Assembly (NCBI GenBank): GCA_036555585.1
Contig: DATBLE010000039.1
Coordinates: 1-64,000 of the forward strand
DNA length: 64,000 nt
Source: DATBLE01 sp036555585
GTDB lineage: Bacteria > Actinomycetota > Thermoleophilia > Gaiellales > Gaiellaceae
Direction of reading: 5' to 3'
Shown here: positions 25,002 to 33,270 of the stretch, in pieces
How positions within the stretch are numbered: position 1 is the first letter of the stretch
Layout: each line of letters opens with the position of its first letter
Notes under the pieces: model-generated
What the model was told of the DNA's origin: nothing
Seen by the model: only the letters and a program-made list of their open reading frames with translations
Database searches by the model: none
Program-made: the position numbers and the translations under genes

Positions 25002-26833
25002 GAGCTGCCGGGGGTTGCGCCCAGGACGGCCACCGGGTCGAGATCGGTCTCCCGCCGCACGAACCGGCAGGGAACGCCGGCCGTGCTGCAGGCTCGGACG
25101 ACGCCGTCCAGGCGCTCGGCGGGAGCCTGGGGGATGGTGACGAGCACCGCGTCGGGGTGGGCCGCGGCCAGGATGCGCTCGATGTCGAGCGTCCCGCCAC
25201 GGACGGGGACGCCGAGCAGGCGCCGCCGGTGGAGGCGCGGGTCGTCGTCGACGAAGCCGACCACGCGCTCGCCCGGCGTCTCGCGCAGCTCGCGGACCAG
25301 GCTCCGGCCCGACCGTCCCGCGCCGACGATCAGCGTCCGGCGGGCGTCGCGCTCGCGCAGGGTCGAGCGCGCGCGGAAGAGGGCGCGCTCCCCGAAGCGC
25401 GACGCGCCGATCACCGCCATGCAGAGCAGGGCGTCGAGCACGAACACGCCCGCCGGGAACCCGCCGAGGGGCGTGGTCGCGACCACGATCCCGACGGCGG
25501 CCAGCTCCGAGACGACGACGGCGACGACGATCGAGGCCGCCTCGCGCGAGCCTGCGAAGCGCCAGATCCCCTGGTAGAGGCCGAGCAGGATGAACGCGAG
25601 GTAGCGCGTGACGAGCACCGCCGGCAGGGCGACGGTGAAGACGTGGCGCTCGTACGTCGTGCCGGTGCCCTGGACGATCAGGAAGTAGGCGGCGGTGAAG
25701 CACGCGGTGATCAGCACGAAGTCGAGCAGCACCTCCAGCAGGCGCCGCCGGTGCAGGACGACCGTGCGCATGCGCCAGCTGCCCGGCACCGCCTCCTGCT
25801 CGGCCCGCTCGCCGCGCTCGAGGTCGACGAGGAAGCCGGCGAACTGGACGAGGAGCGCGAACGTGACCAGGACGCCGACGAGCGTGATCCAGTAGTCGCC
25901 GAGCACGGAGTACGCGAGCGCGGTCGCGCCGAGGCCGGCGGCGATCGCCGCCAGCAGCACGACGGTCTTCTGCTCGGACAGCCCGCCGCGGACCAGCCGG
26001 TGCGAGGTGTGGTCCTTGCCGCCCTGGTGGATCGGGCGGCGCTCGCGGACCCGCACGGCCGTGACCAGCGCCGTGTCGAGGATGGGAATCGCCAGGACGA
26101 GGACCGGCAGCAGCAGCGTCGCGACCGTGGTCTCCGCCACCTTCCAGCTCGTCGCCAGTCCGAGCGCGCCGAGCGTGAACCCGAGGACCTGGCTGCCGGA
26201 GTCGCCCATGAAGACGAGCGCGGGCTTGCCGGGCCGGAAGTTGAAGAGCAGGAAGCCGAGGCACGCGAGCGCCAGGCTGATCGAGAGCACGAGCAGCAGG
26301 CGCTCCTCGTGGACGGTGACCGCGTCGATCGCGAAGAAGACGGCGGCGATCAGCGCGAGCGTCCCGGCGAGGCCGTCCATGTTGTCGAGCAGGTTGAAGG
26401 CGTTCGTCATCCCGACGAGCCAGACGAGGCCGATGAGCCACGCGAGCACGTCGTTCGAGACGATCTGCACCGAGAGCCCGGTCGAGAGCGCGATCGCCGC
26501 CGCGCCGACCTGGGCGGCGAGCTTCATCGCCGCCGGCAGCGTGTAGACGTCGTCGACGAGCCCGGCGGCGAAGAGCAGCGCCGCTCCGCCGAGGATTCCG
26601 AGCAGCTCCTCGTGAGCATGCACGCCGCCGGCTGCGATCGAGGCGGCGATCCCGGCGGCGAGGCCGAGGAAGATGCCGACGCCCCCCAGGGTCGGGGTGA
26701 CGTGCTCGCTCCAGCGCTCGCCGGTCGGCTGGGCGACCAGCCGTCGCACGAGCGGCGAGTGGAGGAGCGACCAGATCACGAACGCGGCCACGGGCAGGGC
26801 GACCGCTGCTGCGGCGGCACTCACGGACGACAC
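24998..26833 (-). CDS. WecA/TagO-like sugar-1-phosphate transferase fused to a CapD-like membrane and Rossmann domain
   Basis: A 611-residue two-part protein. Residues 1-340 are a MraY/WecA-type transferase: LVDDVY (93-97 region), NAFNLLDNMDGLAG (144-157), FMGDSGS (208-214) and HTSHRL (about 283-288). That part should load a sugar 1-phosphate onto undecaprenyl phosphate. Residues 345-610 look like the N-terminal half of CapD/FlaA1 proteins: four helices and a nucleotide-binding fold with LIVGAGRSGRSLVREL, but the dehydratase domain that normally follows is absent. The fused part may bind a nucleotide sugar or act as a regulator. It starts with GTG at 26833. Confidence 0.85.
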   Translation of the reverse strand: MSSVSAAAAAVALPVAAFVIWSLLHSPLVRRLVAQPTGERWSEHVTPTLGGVGIFLGLAAGIAASIAAGGVHAHEELLGILGGAALLFAAGLVDDVYTLPAAMKLAAQVGAAAIALSTGLSVQIVSNDVLAWLIGLVWLVGMTNAFNLLDNMDGLAGTLALIAAVFFAIDAVTVHEERLLLVLSISLALACLGFLLFNFRPGKPALVFMGDSGSQVLGFTLGALGLATSWKVAETTVATLLLPVLVLAIPILDTALVTAVRVRERRPIHQGGKDHTSHRLVRGGLSEQKTVVLLAAIAAGLGATALAYSVLGDYWITLVGVLVTFALLVQFAGFLVDLERGERAEQEAVPGSWRMRTVVLHRRRLLEVLLDFVLITACFTAAYFLIVQGTGTTYERHVFTVALPAVLVTRYLAFILLGLYQGIWRFAGSREAASIVVAVVVSELAAVGIVVATTPLGGFPAGVFVLDALLCMAVIGASRFGERALFRARSTLRERDARRTLIVGAGRSGRSLVRELRETPGERVVGFVDDDPRLHRRRLLGVPVRGGTLDIERILAAAHPDAVLVTIPQAPAERLDGVVRACSTAGVPCRFVRRETDLDPVAVLGATPGSS

Positions 26834-26876
26834 CGTAACCGAGCGGTGTTAGACATTGGTGTGGAAGACGGAACAG

Positions 26877-26900
26877 GGGACAGGTCTGGAGACCTGTCCC
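26877..26900. repeat. Dispersed palindrome, copy 2
   Basis: An 11-bp perfect stem (GGGACAGGTCT / AGACCTGTCCC) with a 2-nt loop, between divergent genes. It belongs to the same family as the copies at 13731, 52326, 58953 and 59010 and lies at about -23 to -46 from the GTG at 26923. Confidence 0.8.
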
Positions 26901-26922
26901 TCTCTGTGCTCATGATCTAAGG

Positions 26923-27861
26923 GTGATCCCCCCGCTCGACGTCATGCGCTGTCCGGTCTGCCGGAGTGGTCTCGAGAAGGTCGCCGAAGGGCTGCATTGC
27001 ACGGGTTGCGGGGCGGACTTCCCGGTCGAGGACGGAATCGCGCGCATGCTCGACGACCGTCTTCCCGGGATCGCCGAGAAGCGTGCCGAGATCGACGGCT
27101 GGCCGGCGATGGCGAAGGCCGAGGGCTGGTACGAGCCCGACGACGAGCTCGACGCGCACCTGCCGTACCTGACCCGCGACCTCGGCTGGGAGGACACGAC
27201 CTGGAAGGCGAACGAGCACTCGTTCTCGCTGCTCTGCGAACGGTTCGTGCGGCCGGGGATGCGGGTGCTCGAGGTCGGCGCGGCGAAAGCGTGGGCGGCG
27301 CAGCACCTGGTTCCGCTCGGGGTCGAGTACGTCGCCTCCGACATCCTCGCCGACCCGAACATCGGTCTCGGTCGCGGTGCGTTCTACGAGGCGCGGGTCG
27401 GGCCGTTCGCACGCGTCCAGGCCGACGGCGAGCACCTGCCGTTCGCCTCCGGCGCCTTCGACCTCGTCTACTGCGTCGCCGCCCTGCACCACGCGCTCGA
27501 CCTCGGGCGGATGGTCCGCGAGCTGGCGCGGGTGACCCGGCGAGGCGGAACGGTCGCGGCGCTGAACGAGGGCACCCGGGCAATTCGGGCCGGCGGCGCG
27601 GTCGCCGACCAGGAGCACGAGAAGAGCTTCGGGATCAACGAGCACGTGCACACGCTCTATGCCTACCTCTGGGCGTTCGCGCGGGCCGGGCTCGCCGTCC
27701 GGCGGGTCGAGCACGCGGAGGGCGACGACGACCTGCGCGACCGCCGGATCGGCGGGAAGCTGCTCCGGCTGCCTCTCGTCGGCCGGAGCGCCGCCACCTG
27801 GTTCGCGCAGACGTGCTACGGCTACTCGGGCGTCTCGGTGTTCGCCCGCAAGGTTCTCTAG
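26923..27861 (+). CDS. SAM-dependent methyltransferase with N-terminal zinc ribbon
   Basis: A 312-residue protein. Residues 8-40 form a Trm112-like zinc ribbon with two Cys-x-x-Cys pairs (CPVC and CTGC). A class I methyltransferase follows: VLEVGAAKAWAAQHLV at the SAM site, then FASGAFDLVYCVAALHH and LARVTRRGGTVAALNEG. It starts at GTG, with CATGAT 6 nt upstream and no Shine-Dalgarno sequence. It lies just upstream of the ABC-exporter permease, so it may modify the exported glycan; the target could also be unrelated. Confidence 0.83.
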   Translation: MIPPLDVMRCPVCRSGLEKVAEGLHCTGCGADFPVEDGIARMLDDRLPGIAEKRAEIDGWPAMAKAEGWYEPDDELDAHLPYLTRDLGWEDTTWKANEHSFSLLCERFVRPGMRVLEVGAAKAWAAQHLVPLGVEYVASDILADPNIGLGRGAFYEARVGPFARVQADGEHLPFASGAFDLVYCVAALHHALDLGRMVRELARVTRRGGTVAALNEGTRAIRAGGAVADQEHEKSFGINEHVHTLYAYLWAFARAGLAVRRVEHAEGDDDLRDRRIGGKLLRLPLVGRSAATWFAQTCYGYSGVSVFARKVL

Positions 27862-27874
27862 CCTGTTCGTTGCC

Positions 27875-28672
27875 GTGACGGTCTACGCGGATCTCTACCG
27901 CTACCGGGAGCTGTTCGGGAACCTCTTCCGGCGCGACTTCCACACGCGGTACAAGTCGTCCGTCCTCGGCGTCGGCTGGTCGCTGCTCAACCCGCTGATC
28001 CTGATGGGGATCTACGTCCTCGTCTTCTCGCTGCTCTGGAAGGCGGCGGACATCCCGCACTACGCCCTGTATCTGCTCGTCGGGCTGGCCATGTGGCTCT
28101 TCTTCTCGACCTCGCTCACGAGCGGAGCGCGGTCGATGGTCGACAGCGCCGCGCTCGTCAAGAAGGTGCGCTTCCCGCGCCAGCTCGTGCCGCTGTCGGT
28201 GGTGGCCACGCAGCTCGTCACCTTCGTGGCCATGCTCGTCGTGTTGCTGATCGTCGACCCGATCGTGATCCCGGCGACGCGCGACACCTTCCTGCTCGCG
28301 ATTCCCGTTGCGGCCGGGATCGTCTGCTTCGTGGCGGGCGTCGCGCTGCTCGTCTCCTGCGCGAACGTCGTCTTCCGCGACGTCGAGCACCTCGTCCAGG
28401 CAGTGCTGCTCCCGTGGTTCTTCCTGACGCCGATCCTCTACCGGCTGGAGGACCTGCCGGGCGGGGTTCAGCGCTACGACTGGGTGGTGACGATCCTGCG
28501 CTGGGTCAACCCGCTCACCCCGCCGCTGTACGCGCTCCGCGACCCGCTGTTCTTCGGGACGCTGCCGGACGTGTGGGACGTCGTCTACCTCGTCGTGGAG
28601 GTGCTCGTCGCGCTGGCCGTCGGCGCGTGGGTGTTCAGGCGCGTGGACGACCGGATCGCAGTCGAGCTCTGA
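27875..28672 (+). CDS. wzm: Polysaccharide ABC exporter, permease
   Basis: A 265-residue ABC-2-type permease with six hydrophobic segments. RYRELFGNLFRRDFHTRYKS at the N-terminus and GVGWSLLNPLILMGIYVLVF are typical of Wzm/TagG proteins, which move undecaprenyl-linked polysaccharide across the membrane. I chose GTG at 27875 because it is the first usual start codon in frame after the upstream stop. TAGCCT lies 10 nt before it. Its ATPase partner (wzt) is 3.4 kb away at 32047, separated by other genes, although such pairs are normally adjacent. Confidence 0.9.
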   Translation: MTVYADLYRYRELFGNLFRRDFHTRYKSSVLGVGWSLLNPLILMGIYVLVFSLLWKAADIPHYALYLLVGLAMWLFFSTSLTSGARSMVDSAALVKKVRFPRQLVPLSVVATQLVTFVAMLVVLLIVDPIVIPATRDTFLLAIPVAAGIVCFVAGVALLVSCANVVFRDVEHLVQAVLLPWFFLTPILYRLEDLPGGVQRYDWVVTILRWVNPLTPPLYALRDPLFFGTLPDVWDVVYLVVEVLVALAVGAWVFRRVDDRIAVEL

Positions 28673-28675
28673 AGA

Positions 28676-28702
28676 CGTGGGGGAACCCGTGGTCCCCCCA
28701 CG
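28676..28702 (+). terminator. Possible terminator hairpin after wzm
   Basis: An 8-bp stem (CGTGGGGG / CCCCCACG) with an 11-nt loop, just after the wzm stop. There is no T-tract, so this is a candidate rather than a clear intrinsic terminator. Confidence 0.4.
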
Positions 28703-28793
28703 GCCCCTCTCCTCCGCTCGCTCGCTACGCTCGCGTCGGTGCGCACAGAGCCGTTGTCTGCCGCGCCCGCCATGTCGGTCGCGGCGGCAATTC

Positions 28794-29486
28794 TCACCGA
28801 CGTACGCGAGCTCGAACTCGCGCGTCGTAGATCCACGGCTCGTCGCCTTCCGGCCGCCACGCCGGCAGGCCGGCGACCTCGCAGTTCGGCTCCAGCGGCG
28901 GGAGCAGCGACGGGCAGACGAGCGGCTCCGCGAACGACGGGTTGCGGCCGCCGCCGGCCCGGTAGGGACGCAGGCCGCGCTCGCGGCTCTCGACCGCGCC
29001 GCCGACGGCGGCGAAGCCCTCCTCGTGGGCGGCGCGGACGAGCTCGTGCCAGTCCGCCGACGCCTCGACCTCCGGTGGGAGATGCGCGATCGCGCCGCTC
29101 GCGTCGCGCGGAGCGACCTCGACCTCGGCGTCGAGCAGCTGGTTGCCGATCTCCGAGAGCCAGCAGAGGTTCTCGACCACGAGGTCGAAGGCGAGCCGGT
29201 AGCGGCCGGGCGGCATCGGCGCGCGCACCCGCGCGGCCACCTCGGTGCGTTCTCCCGGCTCGAGCCGTGCCAGCGGCGTGCGCAGCCCGTCCCAGTCGAT
29301 CGCGTTGCCGAGCTCGTCGAGCCAGTGGTAGGCGAGCAGGACGTCGCGCCAGGTGTCGGCGCCGGCGTTCTCGAGCTCGACGGTCCCGGTTCCGAGCGCT
29401 CCCGCCTGCGGCGGCTCCAGCTCGTACGCGAGCCAACGCACGCCGAGGGGCCCGGCCGGGACGGCGTGCGCGGGAACCGGCTGCAT
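28794..29486 (-). CDS. Hypothetical protein with Ig-like beta-sandwich domain
   Basis: A 230-residue protein without signal peptide or membrane helix. The first 125 residues resemble the beta-sandwich domain often attached to actinobacterial glycosyltransferases: ELENAGADTW, LAYHWLDELG, WDGLRTPL, LEPGER and AFDLVVENLCWLSE. The rest is polar and unrecognised. A free-standing copy between the exporter permease and vapBC might bind the glycan or mark its length, as the C-terminal domain of Wzt does; that is speculation. TAGACT lies 6 nt before the ATG on its strand, so it is predicted to be leaderless. Confidence 0.65.
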   Translation of the reverse strand: MQPVPAHAVPAGPLGVRWLAYELEPPQAGALGTGTVELENAGADTWRDVLLAYHWLDELGNAIDWDGLRTPLARLEPGERTEVAARVRAPMPPGRYRLAFDLVVENLCWLSEIGNQLLDAEVEVAPRDASGAIAHLPPEVEASADWHELVRAAHEEGFAAVGGAVESRERGLRPYRAGGGRNPSFAEPLVCPSLLPPLEPNCEVAGLPAWRPEGDEPWIYDARVRARVRR

Positions 29487-29492
29487 CAGGCG

Positions 29493-29498
29493 AGTCTA
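29493..29498 (-). promoter_or_regulatory. Putative -10 box, leaderless start at 29486
   Basis: TAGACT on the minus strand, exactly 6 nt before the ATG of the Ig-like protein. It faces away from the vapB promoter 24 nt further on. Confidence 0.5.
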
Positions 29499-29507
29499 GA
29501 AGTGGCA

Positions 29508-29522
29508 ATACCGGTATAGAAT
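29508..29522 (+). promoter_or_regulatory. vapBC promoter and possible operator
   Basis: TAGAAT (29517-29522) lies 6 nt before the GTG of the antitoxin gene, predicting a leaderless message. The 10-bp palindrome ATACCGGTAT (29508-29517) overlaps its upstream edge, a typical place for self-repression by a VapB antitoxin. Operator function is inferred. Confidence 0.5.
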
Positions 29523-29528
29523 AGACTA

Positions 29529-29756
29529 GTGGCCAAGGTGATGATCAGCATTCCTGACGATCTGCTCGCCCGACTGGACAAGCACGCCCGGCGTCTCGGC
29601 GAGACGCGCAGCGGGCTCCTGCGTCGACTCGTGGAGCGGGAGCTGGCGGCGGACGGAGCTGCGCGGGCGGCGCGCGTTCGGGAGCTACTGTCGGATCTGC
29701 AGCCGCACGAGGGTGACAGCGCCCGGTTCGTTCGCGAGCAGCGCCGCGCGAGGTGA
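29529..29756 (+). CDS. vapB: Ribbon-helix-helix antitoxin
   Basis: A 75-residue protein with a ribbon-helix-helix N-terminus: strand KVMISIPDDLL, helix ARLDKHARRLG, then ETRSGLLRRLVERELA. The C-terminal half is charged and probably wraps the toxin. The protein should bind its own promoter, where a palindrome lies, and neutralise the PIN-domain product of the next gene. It starts with GTG, has no Shine-Dalgarno sequence and overlaps vapC by 4 nt (GTGA). Confidence 0.88.
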   Translation: MAKVMISIPDDLLARLDKHARRLGETRSGLLRRLVERELAADGAARAARVRELLSDLQPHEGDSARFVREQRRAR

Positions 29757-30169
29757 ATCATCTGCTGCTCGATGCGAGCGTCTGGCTCGCCGCGGTGAAT
29801 CCCGCCGAAGCGCGCCATGCCGAGTCGTACGGCCTGATCGACTCCGCCGCCGAGGGAACGACGCTCGCGGCGCTCGACCTGACTCTCTACGAGGTCGCCA
29901 ACGTGGCGATCGTCCGCTGGCGCTCGGATACCGAGGCTGCCAGGGTCGTCGCGCTCGTCCAGGCCGCGTGCGGCGATGCTCTCGAATCTTTGGACGAAGA
30001 GCTCGTTCGCGAGTCCAGCCTGCTCGCGTTGGAGCACGATCTGACGGTCTACGACGCCGCCTACGTTGCAAGCTCGCGCCGCCGTGGCCGCCAGCTCGTC
30101 AGCTGCGACGAGGTCGATCTCGTGGGGCCCGGGTTCGCGATCACTCCGGCCGAGGCGGCCGGTGCCTGA
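29753..30169 (+). CDS. vapC: PIN-domain toxin
   Basis: A 138-residue PIN-domain ribonuclease. The acidic metal site can be followed: LLLDASVW (first Asp), TLYEVAN (Glu), VYDAAYVA (Asp) and SCDEVDL near the end. VapC toxins cut tRNA or rRNA and stop growth when the antitoxin is lost. It is coupled to vapB, and its last codons overlap the start of hemE by 8 nt, which is odd for a toxin-antitoxin unit and ties heme synthesis to its message. Length is normal for the family. Confidence 0.88.
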   Translation: MNHLLLDASVWLAAVNPAEARHAESYGLIDSAAEGTTLAALDLTLYEVANVAIVRWRSDTEAARVVALVQAACGDALESLDEELVRESSLLALEHDLTVYDAAYVASSRRRGRQLVSCDEVDLVGPGFAITPAEAAGA

Positions 30170-31172
30170 CCCGCTGCTCGTCCGCGCCCTGCGGCGCGAG
30201 CCGGTCGAGCGCACGCCCGTGTGGTTCATGCGCCAGGCCGGCCGCTCGTTGCCCGAGTACCGCGAGCTGCGCGAGCGCCACTCCTTCTTCGAGGTGGCGA
30301 GCACGCCCGAGCTCTGCGCGGAGGTGACCCTCCAGCCGGTGCGGCGGCACGAGGTCGACGCGGCCGTCCTGTTCGCCGACATCGTCACGCCCGTGCTCGC
30401 GATGGGGATCGACGTGGAGCTGGCCGAAGGCGTGGGGCCGGTGGTCGCGGAGCCGGTCGCGAGCGCGGCGGACGTCGAGCGGCTGCGGCTGCCGGACCCT
30501 GAGGAGGCCTATGCGGCCGTGCTCGAGGCGGTCCGCATCGTCCGTCGCGAGCTCCGGCCGGACCAGGCGCTCGTCGCCTTCTGCGGCGGGCCGTTCACGG
30601 TGGCCGGCTACCTGGTCGAGGGGAAGCCTACCCGCGACTTCGTGCGGGTGAAGCAGCTGATGTACCGGGAGCCGGCCGTCTGGCACGCGCTGATGGACCG
30701 CCTGACCGACGGCTTCGCCGCCTACGTCGCCGCGCAGGCTGAGGCAGGTGCCGACGCGATCCAGCTCTTCGACTCCTGGGTCGGCGTGCTCGGCGTGTCC
30801 GACTACGAGGAGCTGGTCGCGCCGTACTCTGCGCGCGTGCTCGCCGCGGTCGACGTCCCGACGATCCACTTCGGCACCGGCACGACCCACCTGCTGCCCT
30901 CGATGGCCGCGGCCGGTGGCGACGGCATCGGCCTGGACTGGCGCGCGCCGCTCGACGAGGCCTGGGCCGCGGTCGGGCTCGACCGGGCAGTCCAGGGCAA
31001 CCTCGACCCGGCGGTGCTGCTCGGCCCCTGGGCGCGGATCGAGGCGGCCGCGCGTGACGTCCTCGCCCGGGCCGGCGGCCGGCCCGGCCACGTGTTCAAC
31101 CTCGGCCACGGCGTCCTGCCCGCGACCGACCCGGACGATCTGACCCGGCTCGTGGAGCTCGTCCACGCGTGA
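30162..31172 (+). CDS. hemE: Uroporphyrinogen decarboxylase
   Basis: A 336-residue enzyme that converts uroporphyrinogen III to coproporphyrinogen III in heme synthesis. Diagnostic motifs are WFMRQAGRSLPEYRELRE at the N-terminus, ADIVTPVLAMGIDVE with the catalytic aspartate, FCGGPFTVAGYLVEG, and FNLGHGVLP at the end. Length is normal. The start is GTG 30162, inside the last codons of vapC. Its stop overlaps hemH (GTGA). The usual next enzyme, coproporphyrinogen oxidase, is not encoded between them. Confidence 0.93.
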   Translation: MPDPLLVRALRREPVERTPVWFMRQAGRSLPEYRELRERHSFFEVASTPELCAEVTLQPVRRHEVDAAVLFADIVTPVLAMGIDVELAEGVGPVVAEPVASAADVERLRLPDPEEAYAAVLEAVRIVRRELRPDQALVAFCGGPFTVAGYLVEGKPTRDFVRVKQLMYREPAVWHALMDRLTDGFAAYVAAQAEAGADAIQLFDSWVGVLGVSDYEELVAPYSARVLAAVDVPTIHFGTGTTHLLPSMAAAGGDGIGLDWRAPLDEAWAAVGLDRAVQGNLDPAVLLGPWARIEAAARDVLARAGGRPGHVFNLGHGVLPATDPDDLTRLVELVHA

Positions 31173-32050
31173 AGACGGCCGTCGTCCTGATGGCCTACGG
31201 ATCGCCGGACCGGCTCGAGGACGTCCCGGCGTACTACGCCGACATCCGCGGCGGTCGCCCGGTCGCGCCCGAGCTGCTCGCCGACCTGACCGAGCGCTAC
31301 CGCCGGCTTGGGATCGAGACCTCCAACCCGCTGAACGAGATCACCGAGCAGACCCGTGCGGCCCTCGAGGCCGACCTCGGCTCGCCCGTCTTCGCCGGGA
31401 TGAAGCACTGGACGCCCCGCATCGCGGATGCGGCCGAGGCGGCGCTGGCCGGCGGCGCCGACACGATCGCCGGCCTCGTGCTCGCGCCGCACTACTCGCG
31501 TCTGTCGATCGGCGGCTACCGCGAGCAGCTCGAGAACGCGCTCGCCGGCCGCGCCCAGCTCGCCTTCGTCGACAGCTGGCACCTCGAGCCCGGCTTCGTC
31601 GGGCTGCTGGCCGACCGTGTGCGCGGCACGGAGGCCCACGTCGTCTTCACGGCGCACTCCCTGCCAGCGCGCATCCTGGCGGAAGGCGACCCCTACGAAC
31701 GGCAGCTGAGGGACTCCGCGGCAGCTATCGCGCAGGCCGCGGGCCTGCGCGAATGGTCGCTGAGCTACCAGTCCGCCTCGCCGACGGGCGAGCCCTGGCT
31801 GGAACCGGACATCCTCGACCACCTGGAGGCGTTGCACGCCCGAGGGGTGGACGAGGTCCTGCTGTGTCCGATCGGCTTCGTCGCCGACCACCTGGAGATC
31901 CGCTGGGATCTCGACACCGAAGCGCAGGAGAAAGCCGGCGAGCTCGGCCTGCGCCTGAGCCGGATCGAGATGCCGAACGCCGACCCGGCGTTCGTCGCCG
32001 TGCTGGCGAGCATCGTGCGGCGGGCGCTGGATGTACCCTCGAACGCATGA
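31169..32050 (+). CDS. hemH: Ferrochelatase (coproporphyrin or protoporphyrin)
   Basis: A 293-residue chelatase that inserts ferrous iron into a porphyrin. The catalytic histidine lies in FTAHSLPARI and the partner glutamate in FVADHLEIRWDLD. GLVLAPHYSRLSIGGY is a further family motif. In actinobacteria this enzyme usually acts on coproporphyrin III (CpfC); which substrate is used here is inferred from lineage. It is slightly short and lacks the cysteine-rich tail that binds an iron-sulphur cluster in many actinobacterial members. Its stop overlaps wzt by 4 nt (ATGA). A perfect 11-bp hairpin lies within it (31728-31752). Confidence 0.92.
   Translation: MKTAVVLMAYGSPDRLEDVPAYYADIRGGRPVAPELLADLTERYRRLGIETSNPLNEITEQTRAALEADLGSPVFAGMKHWTPRIADAAEAALAGGADTIAGLVLAPHYSRLSIGGYREQLENALAGRAQLAFVDSWHLEPGFVGLLADRVRGTEAHVVFTAHSLPARILAEGDPYERQLRDSAAAIAQAAGLREWSLSYQSASPTGEPWLEPDILDHLEALHARGVDEVLLCPIGFVADHLEIRWDLDTEAQEKAGELGLRLSRIEMPNADPAFVAVLASIVRRALDVPSNA
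31728..31752. repeat. Intragenic perfect hairpin
   Basis: An 11-bp perfect stem (TCGCGCAGGCC / GGCCTGCGCGA) with a 3-nt loop, in hemH. The protein shows no obvious length change here. Confidence 0.7.
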
Positions 32051-33270
32051 GACCGGGCGAGATCCGGGTCGATCGCGCGAGCCGCCGGTTCCGCGTCAGC
32101 CCGGAGCCGGTGCAGACGTTGAAGGAGCTGGTGCTGCGCCGGGCCCGGACGGCTCCGGCGGAGGTCTGGGCGCTCCGGGACGTGTCGCTCGAGGTCGAGC
32201 CCGGCGACGCGGTCGGCCTGGTCGGCCGTAACGGCTCGGGCAAGACGACGCTCCTCAGCCTGATCGCCGGGATCATCGCGCCGACCGCGGGCCGGGTCGA
32301 GGCGGGCGGCCGGGTCGCGTCGCTGCTCGAGCTCGGCGCGGGCTTCCACCCGGACTTCTCCGGCCGCGAGAACGTGTACCTGAACGGCTCGCTGTACGGC
32401 CTCAAGCGCCGGACGATCGACGAGCGCTTCGACGAGATCGTCGCCTTCGCCGAGCTGGAGCGGTTCATCGACAACCCGGTGCGCACGTACTCCTCGGGGA
32501 TGTACATGCGGCTCGGCTTCGCCGTGGCCGCGCACATCGACGCGGACGTGCTGCTGCTCGACGAGGTGTTCGCGGTCGGCGACGAGGAGTTCCAGCGCAA
32601 GTGCTTCGGGAAGATCTTCGAGTACAAGCAGCGCGGCGGGACGATCGTGTTCGTCTCGCACGACGCCGCCTCGGTCGAGCGGCTCTGCCGCCGGGCCGTG
32701 CTCCTGCGGGACGGCAGCGTCGAGCTCGACGGCTCGGCGCAGGAGGCGATCGCCCGCTACCACACGCTGCTGGCCGACGAGCGCGACCCGGCCGAGGGCG
32801 CAGCCGGGCTCCGCGAGTACGGAAGCGGCGAGGCGCGGATCGCCGGGGCGCGGCTGCTCGGCCCCGACGGCGAGGAACGGCTCCAGCTGGCCGCCGGCGA
32901 GCCGCTCGTCGTCGAGCTGCGCGTCGTCGCGCGCGAGGCCCTCGAGCCGCCGCGGGTCTCGCTCGAGCTCCGGGACGAGGCCGGGCTGCTGCTCGCCGCG
33001 GCCGCCCAGGGGACGGCGGAGCTCGGCTGGGACGGCGGACCGGGCGAGCGCCTGCTGCGCTTCGAGGTCGGCCGGCCGCCCCTGGCCGACGGTAGGTTCC
33101 GCCTCCGGTTCGAGCTCGGCGACGAGACCGGCCGGCGCCTCTACCACTGGCTCGACGACGCCGTGCGGTTCGTCGTCTATCCGGGCGAGGGCGCACGCGG
33201 CCCGGTGCTGCTGGACGGCACGTGGTCGCTACAGGAGATCGGCGCTCCGGCCGAAATCAGTGGACGATGA
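32047..33270 (+). CDS. wzt: Polysaccharide ABC exporter, ATPase
   Basis: A 407-residue ATPase. Residues 1-235 form the nucleotide-binding domain: Walker A GLVGRNGSGKTTLL, GRENVYLNGSLYGL typical of Wzt/TagH, signature YSSGMYMRLGFA, Walker B VLLLDEVFAVGD, and the switch histidine in FVSHDAASV. Residues 260-407 form a C-terminal beta-sandwich like the glycan-binding domain of Wzt, which recognises finished chains. It should drive export with wzm (27875). The ATG overlaps the hemH stop, and a small gene overlaps its own stop (ATGA). Confidence 0.92.
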   Translation: MRPGEIRVDRASRRFRVSPEPVQTLKELVLRRARTAPAEVWALRDVSLEVEPGDAVGLVGRNGSGKTTLLSLIAGIIAPTAGRVEAGGRVASLLELGAGFHPDFSGRENVYLNGSLYGLKRRTIDERFDEIVAFAELERFIDNPVRTYSSGMYMRLGFAVAAHIDADVLLLDEVFAVGDEEFQRKCFGKIFEYKQRGGTIVFVSHDAASVERLCRRAVLLRDGSVELDGSAQEAIARYHTLLADERDPAEGAAGLREYGSGEARIAGARLLGPDGEERLQLAAGEPLVVELRVVAREALEPPRVSLELRDEAGLLLAAAAQGTAELGWDGGPGERLLRFEVGRPPLADGRFRLRFELGDETGRRLYHWLDDAVRFVVYPGEGARGPVLLDGTWSLQEIGAPAEISGR

